From: Bradyrhizobium mercantei
GTDB taxonomy: Bacteria > Pseudomonadota > Alphaproteobacteria > Rhizobiales > Xanthobacteraceae
Length of the DNA stretch: 64,000 bases
Reading direction: 5' to 3'
NCBI RefSeq assembly: GCF_001982635.1
Contig: NZ_MKFI01000001.1
Coordinates: 300,770-364,769, forward strand
Both the position numbers and the translations under genes were made by a program. Below are positions 1-9,712 of the stretch, piece after piece. The first letter of the stretch is position 1, and every line of letters begins with the position of its first letter. Under the pieces are notes generated by a model. The model searched no databases, had not been told where the DNA came from, and saw nothing but the letters and a program-made list of their open reading frames with translations.

Positions 1-274
1 CGGCGCGTCGCCGACGCCGAGTCGTAATTTTTGGCAACGAAAAAATTTTCGTGGGAAAGACGGCTTTTGCCTCGTTTGAGGTCGTCCGAGCCGGATTCGC
101 GAACGAATCGCAGCTTCGGCGATTCGGAGCCGAGGGCGTCAGTGCGACCGTCGACCGAGGGTGTGAGGCAGGGTCACGCCGCGTTCACGCGCGCGCGACG
201 GCGCGAGAGGCGATCGCGCGGGAGCATGATCCGGTTGGATCATGCGCCAAGGACAACATCATTGTCCTGTTCGT
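1..274. other. Non-coding stretch downstream of gatB
   Basis: No credible gene is seen here. The stretch has an AT-rich patch near 28-50, a small hairpin at 104-126 (8-bp arms, 7-nt loop) and a repeat-type hairpin at 224-245 just past the gatB stop codon. Open frames that cross it have no ribosome-binding site and no recognisable protein character. Confidence 0.5.
224..245. repeat. GCATGATCC hairpin, short member of an intergenic repeat family
   Basis: Two 9-bp arms (GCATGATCC and its complement) enclose a GGTT loop, 29 nt beyond the gatB stop. The same GCATGATC...GATCATGC ends flank longer copies at 21247-21294 and 50213-50259. It could end gatB transcription as a hairpin, but no T-tract follows. 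Confidence 0.6.
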
Positions 275-1762
275 TCAGATGCCGAGCTTCGACTTCAGGA
301 GGTCGTTGACCGCCTGCGGGTTCGCCTTGCCGCCCGACGACTTCATCACCTGACCGACGAACCAGCCGACCAGTTGCGGCTTCGCCTTGGCCTGCTCGAC
401 CTTGTCGGGATTGGCCGCGATGATGTCGTCGACCACCTTCTCGATCGCGCCGAGATCGGTGACCTGCTTCATGCCGCGCGTCTCGACGAGCGCGCGCGGA
501 TCACCGCCTTCCTGCCAGACGATCTCAAACAAGTCCTTGGCGATCTTGCCGGAAATCGTTCCCTCGCCGATCAGATCGACGATCGCGGCGAGCTGCTCTG
601 CCGACACCGGCGAGGCTGCGATCGCAACGCCTTCCTTGTTGAGACGTCCGAACAGCTCGTTGATCACCCAGTTGGCGGCGAGCTTGCCGTCGCGTGCCTT
701 GTCGGCGAGGCCTGACAGCACCGTCTCGTAGAACTCCGCGCTCTCGCGCTCGGCGACGAGCACGCTCGCATCATAGGGCGACAAGCCAAAGCCCGTAATA
801 AAACGGGACTTCTTCTCGTCCGGCAGTTCCGGCAGCTGCGCCTTGAGCTCGTCGACGAAGGCCTGGCTGAATTCGAGCGGCAGCAGATCGGGATCCGGGA
901 AGTAGCGATAGTCGTGCGCCTCTTCCTTGGAGCGCATCGAGCGCGTCTCGCCCTTGTTCGGGTCGAACAGCCGGGTTTCCTGGTCGATCGAGCCGCCGTC
1001 CTCGATGATCTCGATCTGACGCCGCGCCTCGTACTCGATCGCCTGGCCGATGAAGTTGATCGAGTTCATGTTCTTGATTTCGCAGCGGGTGCCGAGCGTG
1101 GTCTCGCCGTGGCGGCGCACCGAGACGTTGACGTCGGCGCGCAAGCTGCCCTTCTCCATGTCGCCGTCGCAGGTGCCGAGGTAACGCAGGATCGAGCGCA
1201 GCTTGGTGACGTAAGCCTTGGCCTGCTCGGCATCGCGGATATCGGGCTTGGAGACGATCTCCATCAGCGCGACGCCGGAACGGTTGAGGTCGACATAGGT
1301 CATCGTCGGCGACTGATCGTGCAGCAACTTGCCGGCGTCCTGTTCCAGATGCAGCCGCTCGATCCCGATCGTGACGCTGCGGCCACCGTCGAGCTCGAGC
1401 TCGACCTCGCCCTCGCCCACGATCGGCGACTTGTACTGGCTGATCTGGTAGCCCTGCGGCAGGTCGGGATAGAAATAGTTCTTGCGGTCGAACACCGAGC
1501 GCAGGTTGATCTTCGCATTCAGCCCGAGACCGGTGCGCACCGCCTGGCGGACGCACTCCTCGTTGATCACAGGCAGCATGCCCGGCATCGCGGCATCGAC
1601 CAGCGAGACATGGGAGTTGGGCTCACCGCCGAACGCGGTCGATGCACCGGAGAACAGTTTTGAGTTCGAGGTGACCTGGGCATGGATCTCCATGCCGATC
1701 ACGACCTCCCAATCGCCGGTGGCGCTCTTGATCAGTTTGTGCGGGGCGGCAGCTGCGGTCAT
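275..1762 (-). CDS. gatB: Asp-tRNA(Asn)/Glu-tRNA(Gln) amidotransferase subunit B
   Basis: GatB is the tRNA-binding and kinase subunit of GatCAB. It phosphorylates mischarged Glu-tRNA(Gln) or Asp-tRNA(Asn), which is then amidated with ammonia channelled from GatA. The 495-residue length fits the family. The N-terminal region has EIHAQV, and a family signature, [13 protein letters not shown], lies near residue 175 (the usual Pro is Ala here). The C-terminal third is the helical YqeY-like tail. An in-frame upstream start would add 19 residues; the ATG at 1762 gives the usual MT...[10 protein letters not shown] beginning. It is the last gene of a gatC...gatA...gatB run on this strand, separated from gatA by two other genes. 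Confidence 0.95.
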   Translation of the reverse strand: MTAAAAPHKLIKSATGDWEVVIGMEIHAQVTSNSKLFSGASTAFGGEPNSHVSLVDAAMPGMLPVINEECVRQAVRTGLGLNAKINLRSVFDRKNYFYPDLPQGYQISQYKSPIVGEGEVELELDGGRSVTIGIERLHLEQDAGKLLHDQSPTMTYVDLNRSGVALMEIVSKPDIRDAEQAKAYVTKLRSILRYLGTCDGDMEKGSLRADVNVSVRRHGETTLGTRCEIKNMNSINFIGQAIEYEARRQIEIIEDGGSIDQETRLFDPNKGETRSMRSKEEAHDYRYFPDPDLLPLEFSQAFVDELKAQLPELPDEKKSRFITGFGLSPYDASVLVAERESAEFYETVLSGLADKARDGKLAANWVINELFGRLNKEGVAIAASPVSAEQLAAIVDLIGEGTISGKIAKDLFEIVWQEGGDPRALVETRGMKQVTDLGAIEKVVDDIIAANPDKVEQAKAKPQLVGWFVGQVMKSSGGKANPQAVNDLLKSKLGI

Positions 1763-1879
1763 GGATCTCGGTTTCCGGATAAAGTGATATCTGGGATGGA
1801 TTGGGCTTCGCGCAACCAATCGCGCCAGTCAAGCCGCCTTGGTGTCCCTTCGCAGCCCGCGCCGGCGCTTAAGCCCCGA

Positions 1880-3277
1880 TCAGAGCCCGCGCCGGAACTG
1901 CTGATAGGCCTTGCTTGAGCGCAGCGCGTCCGCGCCGCCCGTGATCAGCTGGTCGACCTGCTCCGGCGGCAGCGACAGCCGCGTCGGGATGGCGTTCAGG
2001 ATGCCGGCACGCTCCGGTCCGAGCCGGTCGAAGCCGAGCCGCTCGACATAGATCGCGACATCGCCGCATTTCCACCCGGCGCCGACGCCGAGCCGGGCGC
2101 GATCCGCCGCCGACAGGCCGCAGCGCCAGCGCTTCAGCTTGCCCGACCAGTCATTGGCGAGCGCGGTGAAGGCCGCGTAGCTCGAGCGCACGCTGGCATC
2201 GATCGCGGTGTCAGCGGCCGCCGACACCAGCTCGACGCCGTTCGGTCCTTCGAGCGTCTGGACGAAGTCGCCGGAGATGCCGCGGCCGGCGTCGACCACC
2301 AGGAACAGGATGCGCTTCAGCTTGGCCGCCTGCCGTTCGTCGAGCGGCTCGTAAGGACGCTGCGCGGCGAGCAAGCCGATGCTCAGCCCCGACAAGCCGT
2401 AATTGTCGACCAGCCCGCCATCGAGCAGTTTGACGTAGCGCATCGAGCCGTCGCGGTAGCGCGCCTGGGCCTCGGCATAGGATCGCAGCAACGGTTGCGC
2501 ATTCGGATCGTTACGCACCCGATCGTACCAGGGCGGCAGCGGCGCGGCGCATCCGCCGGGATAAGTTTGCAGCACGATCGGGGCGAATGCCAGCGGCACC
2601 GCGGCGGATGCCGCCACGGCTTCGGCGACCCGATAGGAGCGAATGTCGCTGCACAGCGCGTCGAACGACGTCTTGCCGAACACGAACGGCGTGCGGTTGT
2701 AGATGTCCGACGCGTTGATCCACACCCGCGGCCGGCGGTCGTCGGGCAAGGCTTCGAACCGCGCGCCGTCGAACAGATTCTGATCGAGCCAGTCGGTGAA
2801 CTGGCTGTCGTTGACGCCGCCGCCTAGCGCGCGCCCGATATTGCCGAGCGATATCTTGGTCTTCAGGCCCTCCTCGGCATTGCGCAGCAGGAAGCGTTCG
2901 CGGAAATCGGCGAGCGCCGCGCGGCGCTTCAATCCGAAGTAGGCCGCGGTGATCGATCCGCCGGAGACGCCGGAGACGAAGTCGACGCGGTCGAGCAGCG
3001 TCTTGGTGCCCGCAGCACTTGAACGCACCCGGTCAAGCTCCTCCAGCACGCCGAACGAAAACGCCGCGGCGCGCGTTCCGCCGCCGGAGAACGACAGCGC
3101 GAGCAGCAGATCATCTTCGTAAGGGGGAATTTCGTGGGCGCTGCTGTTGTCGGCGAGCGCGGCACCGAGCGGCACATTGCCGGGCAGATTGTAGACGGAC
3201 GCACAGCCGGCGAGGCCCGCCGCCGCCACGGCCACAAGCAACGCCGACAGCCATCCCCCTATGCCCGACCCACGCAC
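1880..3277 (-). CDS. Patatin-like phospholipase lipoprotein
   Basis: This is a predicted lipid acyl hydrolase attached to the outer membrane. The 465-residue product has an N-terminal lipoprotein signal with lipobox LAGC (Cys25). A patatin domain follows: an oxyanion-hole loop GGGTRA at 65-70, the nucleophile elbow GVSGGS at 103-108 (Ser105), and the dyad aspartate in a later DGGLVDN motif. The GTG start is preceded by AAAGAGAG. The gene sits between gatA and gatB, with no obvious link to tRNA amidation. The patatin assignment is firm; whether the substrate is phospholipid or acylglycerol is unknown. Confidence 0.85.
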   Translation of the reverse strand: MRGSGIGGWLSALLVAVAAAGLAGCASVYNLPGNVPLGAALADNSSAHEIPPYEDDLLLALSFSGGGTRAAAFSFGVLEELDRVRSSAAGTKTLLDRVDFVSGVSGGSITAAYFGLKRRAALADFRERFLLRNAEEGLKTKISLGNIGRALGGGVNDSQFTDWLDQNLFDGARFEALPDDRRPRVWINASDIYNRTPFVFGKTSFDALCSDIRSYRVAEAVAASAAVPLAFAPIVLQTYPGGCAAPLPPWYDRVRNDPNAQPLLRSYAEAQARYRDGSMRYVKLLDGGLVDNYGLSGLSIGLLAAQRPYEPLDERQAAKLKRILFLVVDAGRGISGDFVQTLEGPNGVELVSAAADTAIDASVRSSYAAFTALANDWSGKLKRWRCGLSAADRARLGVGAGWKCGDVAIYVERLGFDRLGPERAGILNAIPTRLSLPPEQVDQLITGGADALRSSKAYQQFRRGL

Positions 3278-3396
3278 GAATACTCTCTTTGCCGCTGGCC
3301 CCCGCCCGGTTCCGTAAGCCTATCACGGCCAATCTGGGCGGCGGCATGGCGGCCGAAACACGGTTAATGCTCGCGGTGCCACCGCACCGGTGTCCT

Positions 3397-3687
3397 TTAG
3401 CCGCGCTGTGTCAGCAGCGTGGTGACGATCCGCTCCCACTCGGCCTCGAGCGTGTCCTTTGCGACCGGCTGGCCGGCCTGCCGATACCAGTAGCCGGCAT
3501 TGCCGAGATCGCCCTCGACGCGATGCAGATAGGCATGCACCCAGGCCGAATTGACGTCGCTCTCGTCCTGCACGATGCGGTGCGCCTGGTCCCAGTCGCC
3601 CTTCCTCGCCCACCACAATGCGGCGAGCGGCGGCGACAACGCACCATCAGGCGCGGAGTCAGCGAGACTGCCGCGGAAATCCGCCAT
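3397..3687 (-). CDS. Conserved hypothetical protein downstream of gatA
   Basis: This is a 96-residue soluble protein with an ATG start 3 nt after the gatA stop, so it is translationally close to gatA. It contains ALWWARKGDWDQAH and WVHAYLHRVEGDLGNAGYWY, which read like one helical hairpin of TPR type; the motif resembles small proteins often annotated as hypothetical beside gatA in rhizobia. No catalytic residues stand out. It is unlikely to be a chance frame, because of its tight spacing and its Trp/Ala/His-rich helical composition. Function unknown. Confidence 0.75.
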   Translation of the reverse strand: MADFRGSLADSAPDGALSPPLAALWWARKGDWDQAHRIVQDESDVNSAWVHAYLHRVEGDLGNAGYWYRQAGQPVAKDTLEAEWERIVTTLLTQRG

Positions 3688-3690
3688 CGC

Positions 3691-5166
3691 TCACCACCAT
3701 TTAGGCGCCGTGAAGCGGCCGGCCGCCTGCTCGATCACTTCGCCGAGCGAGAACAGTGTCTCCTCGTCGAACGGTCGCCCGATCAGTTGCAGGCCGAGCG
3801 GCAGGCCCTGCGTGTCCTTGCCTGATGGCACGGCGATGCCCGGCAGGCCCGCCATGTTCACGGTCACCGTGAAGATGTCGTTGAGATACATCTCGACCGG
3901 ATCGGCGCCGCCCTTCTCGCCGATGCCGAACGCCGCCGACGGCGTCGCCGGCGTCAGGATCGCATTGACGCCCTTGGCGAAGCAGTCCTCGAAATCCTTC
4001 TTGATCAGCGTCCGCACCTTTTGCGCACGCAGATAATAGGCATCGTAGTAGCCGGCCGAGAGCACGTAGGTGCCGATCAGCACGCGGCGGCGCACCTCGT
4101 CGCCGAAGCCGTCGGCGCGGGTGTTCTCGAACATCTCGACGATGTTCTTGCCCGGCTCGCGCAGCCCGAAGCGCACACCGTCGTAGCGCGCGAGGTTTGA
4201 CGAAGCTTCCGCCGGCGCCACGATGTAATAGGCCGGCAGTGCGTATTTGGTGTGCGGCAGCGACACGGGGACCATCTCGGCGCCGGCGGCCTTCAGCCAT
4301 TCCGTGCCCTGGCTCCAGAGCTTTTCGATCTCGGCCGGCATGCCGTCGAGCCGATACTCCTTGGGGATGCCGATCTTCATGCCCTTCACGGACTTGCCGA
4401 TCGCGGCCTCATAGTCCGGCACCGCGATGTCGACCGAGGTGGTGTCCTTGGGATCGTGACCCGCCATCGAGCGCATCAGGATCGCGGCGTCGCGGGTCGT
4501 GCGCGCGATCGGGCCGGCCTGGTCGAGCGAGGATGCAAACGCGACGATGCCCCAGCGCGAGCAGCGGCCATAGGTCGGCTTGATGCCGACGGTCGCGGTG
4601 AACGCGGCAGGCTGACGGATCGAGCCGCCGGTATCGGTCGCGGTCGCGCCCATGCAGAGAGACGCCGCCACCGCGGAGGCCGAGCCGCCCGACGAGCCGC
4701 CCGGCACCAGCGTGGTGTTGCTGCCCTCGCGCCGCCACGGGTTGGTGACCGGACCGAAGCACGAGGTCTCGTTCGACGAGCCCATCGCGAACTCGTCATT
4801 GTTGAGCTTGCCGAGCAGCACCGCGCCGTCGCGCCAGAGCTGCGAGGTCACCGTCGATTCATAGGGCGGAATGAAATTGCCGAGGATTTTCGAGCACGCA
4901 GTGGTCCTGATGTCGCGCGTCGCGAACAGGTCCTTGATGCCGAGCGGAATGCCGGCGAGCGGGCCACCCTCACCCTTTGCAATTTTCTCGTCGGCAGCCT
5001 TGGCCATCTCGCGCGCCCGGTCGGGCGTCTCGAGCACATAGGCATTGAGCACGCGCGCGGCTTCGATGGCGGCGAGATGCGCATCGGTCAGTTCGCGGGC
5101 GGTGAAAGACTTGCTCGCCAGGCCCTCGCGGGCCTCGGCGATCGTCAGCGATGTCAAATCGGTCAT
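3691..5166 (-). CDS. gatA: Asp-tRNA(Asn)/Glu-tRNA(Gln) amidotransferase subunit A
   Basis: GatA is the glutaminase subunit of GatCAB and belongs to the amidase-signature family. The Ser-cisSer-Lys triad can be read directly: Lys78 in GIKDL, Ser158 in PGGSSGGS and Ser182 in [10 protein letters not shown], with the 24-residue Ser-Ser spacing typical of GatA. The 491-residue length is normal. Its ATG overlaps the stop of the preceding 76-codon gene (ATGA), implying coupled translation. A second amidase-signature protein at 22126-23364 is a distinct enzyme and lacks the GatA-specific C-terminal sequence. Confidence 0.96.
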   Translation of the reverse strand: MTDLTSLTIAEAREGLASKSFTARELTDAHLAAIEAARVLNAYVLETPDRAREMAKAADEKIAKGEGGPLAGIPLGIKDLFATRDIRTTACSKILGNFIPPYESTVTSQLWRDGAVLLGKLNNDEFAMGSSNETSCFGPVTNPWRREGSNTTLVPGGSSGGSASAVAASLCMGATATDTGGSIRQPAAFTATVGIKPTYGRCSRWGIVAFASSLDQAGPIARTTRDAAILMRSMAGHDPKDTTSVDIAVPDYEAAIGKSVKGMKIGIPKEYRLDGMPAEIEKLWSQGTEWLKAAGAEMVPVSLPHTKYALPAYYIVAPAEASSNLARYDGVRFGLREPGKNIVEMFENTRADGFGDEVRRRVLIGTYVLSAGYYDAYYLRAQKVRTLIKKDFEDCFAKGVNAILTPATPSAAFGIGEKGGADPVEMYLNDIFTVTVNMAGLPGIAVPSGKDTQGLPLGLQLIGRPFDEETLFSLGEVIEQAAGRFTAPKWW

Positions 5167-5393
5167 TTATTGATCGGGCTGCAGAAGAACGGAGACAGGG
5201 TCTTGTCGTTGGCGGGGTCATCCTGCCGGGCTTTGACGTTTTCTCTGGCGCGCTCGGCATCGAGCGCCTCGAGATGATCGAGCACGGCGTCCATCGCCGC
5301 ATTGGGATCGGCGACCTTCCCCTTGCGTTCGACCGCATCGAGGAAGTCCATATAGGCCTTGTAGGCCTTCTCATCGTCGCAGAGCAGACACAT
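5163..5393 (-). CDS. Small conserved protein overlapping gatA
   Basis: This 76-residue charged, helical protein begins [22 protein letters not shown]. An N-terminal CxxC could bind metal, but no second pair is visible. Its stop overlaps the gatA start (ATGA), and it lies between gatC and gatA, so it is probably co-transcribed with them. It does not resemble GatC, which is present separately upstream. Function unknown. Confidence 0.75.
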   Translation of the reverse strand: MCLLCDDEKAYKAYMDFLDAVERKGKVADPNAAMDAVLDHLEALDAERARENVKARQDDPANDKTLSPFFCSPINK

Positions 5394-5445
5394 TGGACTT
5401 TGTCGCTTTTGTTTGACGCGTTTTCTTCACGCGAACCGGTATCCG

Positions 5446-5733
5446 TTACTCGACCACCTTCGGCACCAGGAAGAAGTCGTTCACGGTGTCGGGCGCATTG
5501 CGGACGATGACATCGGCGATCTCGCCGTCATTGACCACGTCGGCGCGCTTCTTCATCTCCATCGGCGTCACCGAGGTCATCGGCTCGACGCCGTCGATAT
5601 TCACTTCCGACAGCTGCTCGACAAAGGCCAGCATCGCGTTCAGCTCGCCCTGGAGATGGGGAACTTCGGCGTCACTGACCGCAATCCGCGCCAGATGCGC
5701 GATGCGGCGGACGGTCGTGGCGTCTACGGACAT
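5446..5733 (-). CDS. gatC: Asp-tRNA(Asn)/Glu-tRNA(Gln) amidotransferase subunit C
   Basis: GatC is the small scaffold subunit that wraps around the GatA-GatB interface. The 95 residues include the family core [11 protein letters not shown], then [26 protein letters not shown], which matches GatC in length and order. It is the first gene of the amidotransferase run on this strand. The start codon is ATG at 5733, and the short gap upstream up to the convergent nitronate monooxygenase gene end must hold its promoter. Confidence 0.93.
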   Translation of the reverse strand: MSVDATTVRRIAHLARIAVSDAEVPHLQGELNAMLAFVEQLSEVNIDGVEPMTSVTPMEMKKRADVVNDGEIADVIVRNAPDTVNDFFLVPKVVE

Positions 5734-5826
5734 TATATAGGGCCTCGGGTGGTCAGGCTGAAAGGTCAGCCTGCCGTATAGCAGAGGCCGGTTTTGCGCC
5801 GCAACCGCGCTGCAAACGGGGCGAAA

Positions 5827-6903
5827 TCAGCCCCCGAGCTGCCCCATCCGCGCCAGCGCGGCCCCGGCCAGCGCCCGGGTCAGCTCGGCGGCCGGCATTT
5901 CCTTGCCCATCCGCACCGCCTGCCCGGCCCAAAGATTGGTGAAATCGACCTTGCCCTGTTTTTCGGCAGCCGCCTTCAGCGGCCCGAGCGCGGTCGCGGC
6001 ATGCGGGAATGCGGGAGCATCGGGCGAGATCGGGCCGACCTCGCGCATCACGCGGTTGGCGACTCCGCGCGCCGGGCGCCCGGTCATGACATTGGTGATC
6101 ACCGTGGATTCGTCGCTCGCCTGGGCCAGCGCGACGCGGCCCTGCGCGGTCACCTTGGATTCCGGACAGCGCAGGAACGCCGTGCCGATCTGCACGGCCG
6201 AGGCGCCGAGCGCGAAGGCCGCCGCGATCCCGCGCCCGTCGGCAATGCCGCCGGCGGCGACCACCGGCACCTTCACCGCGTCCACCACCTGCGGCAGCAG
6301 CGAGAACGTGCCGGGCTGCTGCGAGATATTCTCGGTCAGGAACATGGCGCGATGGCCGCCGGCGTCGGCGCCTTGCGCGATGATGACGTCGGCGCCGTTT
6401 TCTTCCAGCCAGATCGCCTCCTTCACCGTGGTCGCCGACGACATCACGGTGGCACCCGCCGCCTTCACCCGCTGCAGCAGTTTCGGCTCAGGCAGTCCGA
6501 AGTGGAAACTGACGATTTCGGGCTTCAACTCCTCGACTACCGCGCAGAAAGCCGCATCGAACGGCGCGCGGTTCGCGGCGTTGATCGGCGCGTTCGGATC
6601 GAGGCCGTGCTCGCGATAGTAAGGCGCCAGCCGCTGCCGCCAGATCGCCTCGCGCGCCGGATCGGCGTCGACCGCCCTGTGGCAGAAGAAGTTGAGGTTG
6701 ACCGGCGCGGAGACGCGCTGGCGGATGATGTTGACCTGCTCGCGCGCCTTCTCGGCCGACAGCATCGCACAAGGCAGCGAGCCGAGCCCACCGCCTTGCG
6801 CCACCGCGATCACGAGCTCTGCGTCCATCACGCCGGCCATCGGCGCCAGCACGATCGGGAATTCGGTCTTGAAACGATCGATCAATCGACGGTCCGGCCA
6901 CAT
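5827..6903 (-). CDS. Nitronate monooxygenase family protein (first copy)
   Basis: This is a predicted FMN-dependent enzyme of the 2-nitropropane dioxygenase/nitronate monooxygenase family, which oxidises alkyl nitronates. It has a TIM-barrel pattern: FPIVLAPMAGVMD at the start, then VVAAGGIADGRGIAAAFALGASAVQIGTAF as the FMN phosphate-binding region. GADAGGH carries the catalytic-type histidine. The ATG at 6903 is preferred, because the 40 extra codons of the longer frame are encoded by an intergenic palindromic repeat. A second family member lies immediately upstream on the same strand, which suggests an old duplication or a functional pair. Confidence 0.85.
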   Translation of the reverse strand: MWPDRRLIDRFKTEFPIVLAPMAGVMDAELVIAVAQGGGLGSLPCAMLSAEKAREQVNIIRQRVSAPVNLNFFCHRAVDADPAREAIWRQRLAPYYREHGLDPNAPINAANRAPFDAAFCAVVEELKPEIVSFHFGLPEPKLLQRVKAAGATVMSSATTVKEAIWLEENGADVIIAQGADAGGHRAMFLTENISQQPGTFSLLPQVVDAVKVPVVAAGGIADGRGIAAAFALGASAVQIGTAFLRCPESKVTAQGRVALAQASDESTVITNVMTGRPARGVANRVMREVGPISPDAPAFPHAATALGPLKAAAEKQGKVDFTNLWAGQAVRMGKEMPAAELTRALAGAALARMGQLGG

Positions 6904-6934
6904 GGCGTGCCTCTTTCCTGCTTGCTCGGAATTA

Positions 6935-7070
6935 CCCTCTCCCCTTGTGGGAGAGGGTGACTTCGATGCGGAAGCATCGAAGTCGGGTGAGGGGTTTCTC
7001 CTCCGCCGGGACAGACCCCTCATCCGGCGCGGACTTTGTCCGCGCCACCTTCTCCCACAAGGGGAGAAGG
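6935..7070. repeat. Intergenic palindromic repeat, CTCTCCC family (copy 1)
   Basis: The element begins CCCTCTCCCC and ends GGGGAGAAGG, with nested arms such as ACTTCGATGC/GCATCGAAGT and GGCGCGGA...TCCGCGCC. Related copies lie at 9057-9179 and 63308-63426. It fills the gap between the two nitronate monooxygenase genes and runs into the 3' end of the upstream one. Confidence 0.8.
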
Positions 7071-8036
7071 AAAAAAGTTGCGCCGGCCCTGCAGCGACTG
7101 CTCGGCCTCGGTGACGATGCGGCCGACGATCTCGGCCGCGGGAACGATATCATGGATCAGGCCGACGGATTCGCCTGCGAAAACCGCGGCGATATCGAAA
7201 TTGCCCGCCTCCCTCGCCGCGGCATATTCCACCGCGATCTCGTCCGCGCGCTGCATCAGCTCGATCTCGCGGCCAGACCAGCGCCGCAGATGATCGTTGG
7301 CAAGCGAACGCGCGGTGAACGGCGCCGGCCACATCAATTTGCGCGACCAGTCCATCACCACGCCGCGCACCGTCTCGCCGCTCTTCGCGGCGCGGATCAG
7401 CTGCTTTGCCCGCTCGGGCGCGTCGGCCTCGATGCTGGCATAGAAACGCGTCCCCATCAGCACGCCGGAAGCGCCGAGCATCATCATCGCAGCCAGGCCG
7501 CGGCCATCCGCGATGCCGCCGGCCGCGACCACAGGCACGCGCCCTGCGGCGAAATCGATGATCGCAGGCACGATGTCGAGTGTGGTGCGCGAGGCGCCGT
7601 GACCGCCCGCCTCGGTGCCCTGCGCAATCAGGATGTCGGCACCGCAATCGAGCGCCTGCTGCGCGAGCTCCTCATTCTGCACCTGGCAGATCAGCAGCGC
7701 GCCGGCCGCCTTGATCTTGGGTGCGAACGGCGCGGGATCGCCGAATGACAGCATCACCGCGCGTGGCCGCGCCGCCAGTGCGATATCGATCAGTTCGGGT
7801 TGCCTGGCGAGACTCCAGGTGATGAAGCCGATGCCGAACGGACGGCGAGATCTCTTGAGCTGCGCCGTCTCCGCCTCGAGCCACGCCTTGTCGCCGTAGC
7901 CGCCGCCCAGAATGCCGAAGCCGCCGGCGTCGCTCACCGCCTTGACCAGCCGGCTGCCCGTGATCATCGCCATCGGCGCCGCGAGGATCGGATTTTCGAT
8001 GCCCAGACGCGCCGTCAATTCGGTGCTGATCGGCAT
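7020..8036 (-). CDS. Nitronate monooxygenase family protein (second copy), repeat-derived C-terminus
   Basis: This 338-residue paralogue of the neighbouring enzyme shares the FMN-barrel features: NPILAAPMAMITG near the start, GTEAGGHGAS with the putative catalytic His, and PVVAAGGIADGRGLAAMMMLGASGVLMGTRF for flavin binding. The last 17 or so residues (ending GEGGADKVRAG) are encoded by the CTCTCCC-family intergenic repeat, so the repeat has supplied the stop codon and tail. It is divergent from the LysR-type gene at 8150, a common arrangement for a regulator and its target. Physiological substrate unknown. Confidence 0.85.
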   Translation of the reverse strand: MPISTELTARLGIENPILAAPMAMITGSRLVKAVSDAGGFGILGGGYGDKAWLEAETAQLKRSRRPFGIGFITWSLARQPELIDIALAARPRAVMLSFGDPAPFAPKIKAAGALLICQVQNEELAQQALDCGADILIAQGTEAGGHGASRTTLDIVPAIIDFAAGRVPVVAAGGIADGRGLAAMMMLGASGVLMGTRFYASIEADAPERAKQLIRAAKSGETVRGVVMDWSRKLMWPAPFTARSLANDHLRRWSGREIELMQRADEIAVEYAAAREAGNFDIAAVFAGESVGLIHDIVPAAEIVGRIVTEAEQSLQGRRNFFPSPLVGEGGADKVRAG

Positions 8037-8149
8037 GCGCTCGCTCCCTGACCTTGCTGTTCTGGACTTCCAGCCTAACCGGGCCTATCATTCTCGGATA
8101 ATGAATACTAGAGAACGATGCCATCTCTAAATTGAAACGGTGGTCCCAA

Positions 8150-9040
8150 ATGGAATTGACCGACCTGCTCACCTTTTCCTCCGTCGCCCGGCTTGGCGGC
8201 ATCACCCGTGCCGCCGACGAGCTGAACACCGTGCAGTCCAACGTCACCCAACGCATCAAGGCGCTGGAAGCCGAGATCGGCACCGCGCTCTTTGAACGTC
8301 ACAGCCGCGGCATGTCGCTGACCGGCGCCGGGCGCCGCCTGTTGCCGTATGCGCAGCGCATGGCCGCGCTGTCGCGCGAAGCGGTGCTTGCCGCACGCGA
8401 CGATGGCGAGCCGAAGGGACCGCTGTCGATCGGCTCGATGGAGACGACGGCTGCGGTGCGGTTGCCGGCGCTGCTTGCCGAGTTTCATCGCCGCTATCCG
8501 GCGGTGCGCCTGACGCTGCGCACCGCGCCGACCGCCGACCTCGTCGCCGCCGTGCTCGACGGCTCGCTCGATGGCGCCTTTGTCGCCGGCCCGATCGAGC
8601 ACGCCGACCTGATGGCAACGCCCGCCTTTACCGAGGAACTGGTGCTCGTCACCGCGCAGCGCTGGAAGTCGCTCGCCGCGTTGCGCGCCGGCACCCCGGA
8701 GTCGGGCCCGACCGCGCTGGTGTTCCGCACCGGCTGCACCTACCGGCAACGGCTCGAACAGGTGTTCACCGAGTTCGGCTGGCCGTCCGCCGTGCGTTTC
8801 GAGTTCGGCACGCTCGACGGCATGGTGGGCTGCGTCGCCGCCGACATGGGCGTGACGCTGCTGCCGCGCGCGGTGGTCGAACGCGACCACGTGCAGCGCG
8901 ACGTCATCTTCCACAAGCTCAACCCGCAGCACGCGCTGGTCGAGACGCTGTTCATCCAGCGCCGCACCGCGCATCAATACAGCCCGCTGCAAGGACTCGC
9001 GGCCTGCCTTGGCGGCGACGATCGGGTGATCGCCGCTTGA
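8150..9040 (+). CDS. LysR-type transcriptional regulator
   Basis: This is a 296-residue LysR regulator. An N-terminal winged helix-turn-helix ([35 protein letters not shown], residues about 6-40) precedes a periplasmic-binding-type effector domain that includes [27 protein letters not shown] at 8132 in frame would add six residues; the ATG at 8150 matches the usual LysR N-terminus. It is divergent from the second nitronate monooxygenase gene with about 110 bp between them, so it probably controls that gene and itself. Effector unknown. Confidence 0.9.
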   Translation: MELTDLLTFSSVARLGGITRAADELNTVQSNVTQRIKALEAEIGTALFERHSRGMSLTGAGRRLLPYAQRMAALSREAVLAARDDGEPKGPLSIGSMETTAAVRLPALLAEFHRRYPAVRLTLRTAPTADLVAAVLDGSLDGAFVAGPIEHADLMATPAFTEELVLVTAQRWKSLAALRAGTPESGPTALVFRTGCTYRQRLEQVFTEFGWPSAVRFEFGTLDGMVGCVAADMGVTLLPRAVVERDHVQRDVIFHKLNPQHALVETLFIQRRTAHQYSPLQGLAACLGGDDRVIAA

Positions 9041-9056
9041 CGTGGTGCGCGTATGC

Positions 9057-9179
9057 ACCTCTCCCATCGGGAGAGGTCGGCGCGCAGCGCCGGGTGAGGG
9101 GTTACGTCCCCTCTATGAAGCACAGCCCCCCTCACCCGAATTGCTTCGCAATTCGACCTCTCCCCGTCGGGGAGAGGTG
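9057..9179. repeat. Intergenic palindromic repeat, CTCTCCC family (copy 2)
   Basis: It is bounded by ACCTCTCCC and GGGAGAGGT and contains GGCGCGCAGCGCC and GAATTGCTTCGCAATTC hairpins. It is near-identical in plan to the copy at 63308-63426. It separates the LysR gene from ruvX. Confidence 0.85.
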
Positions 9180-9227
9180 AAGCAAGGGCTTTGCCTCGGC
9201 GCGCGGGCGCGTGCTAAGCGCAAGACC

Positions 9228-9710
9228 ATGCCCGCCCCCATCCTTCCCTTGATCGAAGCCGCGCCGCACTGGCCCGAACGCGGCGCGCTGGTCGGCCTCG
9301 ACCTCGGCACCAAGACCATCGGCGTTGCCGTCTCCGATCCGGACCGGCGGCTCGCGACCGGCGTCGAGACCATCCAGCGCAAGCAGTTCAAGGCCGATGC
9401 GGCGCGGCTGCTCGCGATCGCGGCCGAGCGCAATGCCGTGGGCTTCGTGCTGGGCCTGCCGATCAACATGGACGGCAGCGAAGGCCCGCGCGCGCAATCG
9501 ACCCGGGCCTTCGCCCGCAACCTCGCTGGCCTCACGACGCTTGCGATCGGGCTGTGGGACGAGCGGCTGTCGACCGCCGCCGTCGAGCGCGAGCTGATCG
9601 GGATGGACGTCAGCCGCGCCCGCCGCGCCGAGGTGATCGACGAGCACGCCGCGATCTTCATCCTGCAGGGCGCGCTCGACCGGCTCGCGAAACTGCGCGG
9701 GGACCGCTGA
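9228..9710 (+). CDS. ruvX: Holliday junction resolvase-like protein RuvX (YqgF)
   Basis: RuvX is an RNase H-fold nuclease family, described as a Holliday-junction resolvase or 16S pre-rRNA processing nuclease. The 160 residues show [17 protein letters not shown] (first acidic residue), [31 protein letters not shown] (Asp/Glu) and [13 protein letters not shown] (last Asp), the complete acidic set. The ATG at 9228 is chosen; a longer in-frame extension is encoded by the intergenic repeat. The next gene starts 2 nt after its stop, implying an operon. Confidence 0.92.
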   Translation: MPAPILPLIEAAPHWPERGALVGLDLGTKTIGVAVSDPDRRLATGVETIQRKQFKADAARLLAIAAERNAVGFVLGLPINMDGSEGPRAQSTRAFARNLAGLTTLAIGLWDERLSTAAVERELIGMDVSRARRAEVIDEHAAIFILQGALDRLAKLRGDR

Positions 9711-9712
9711 CG

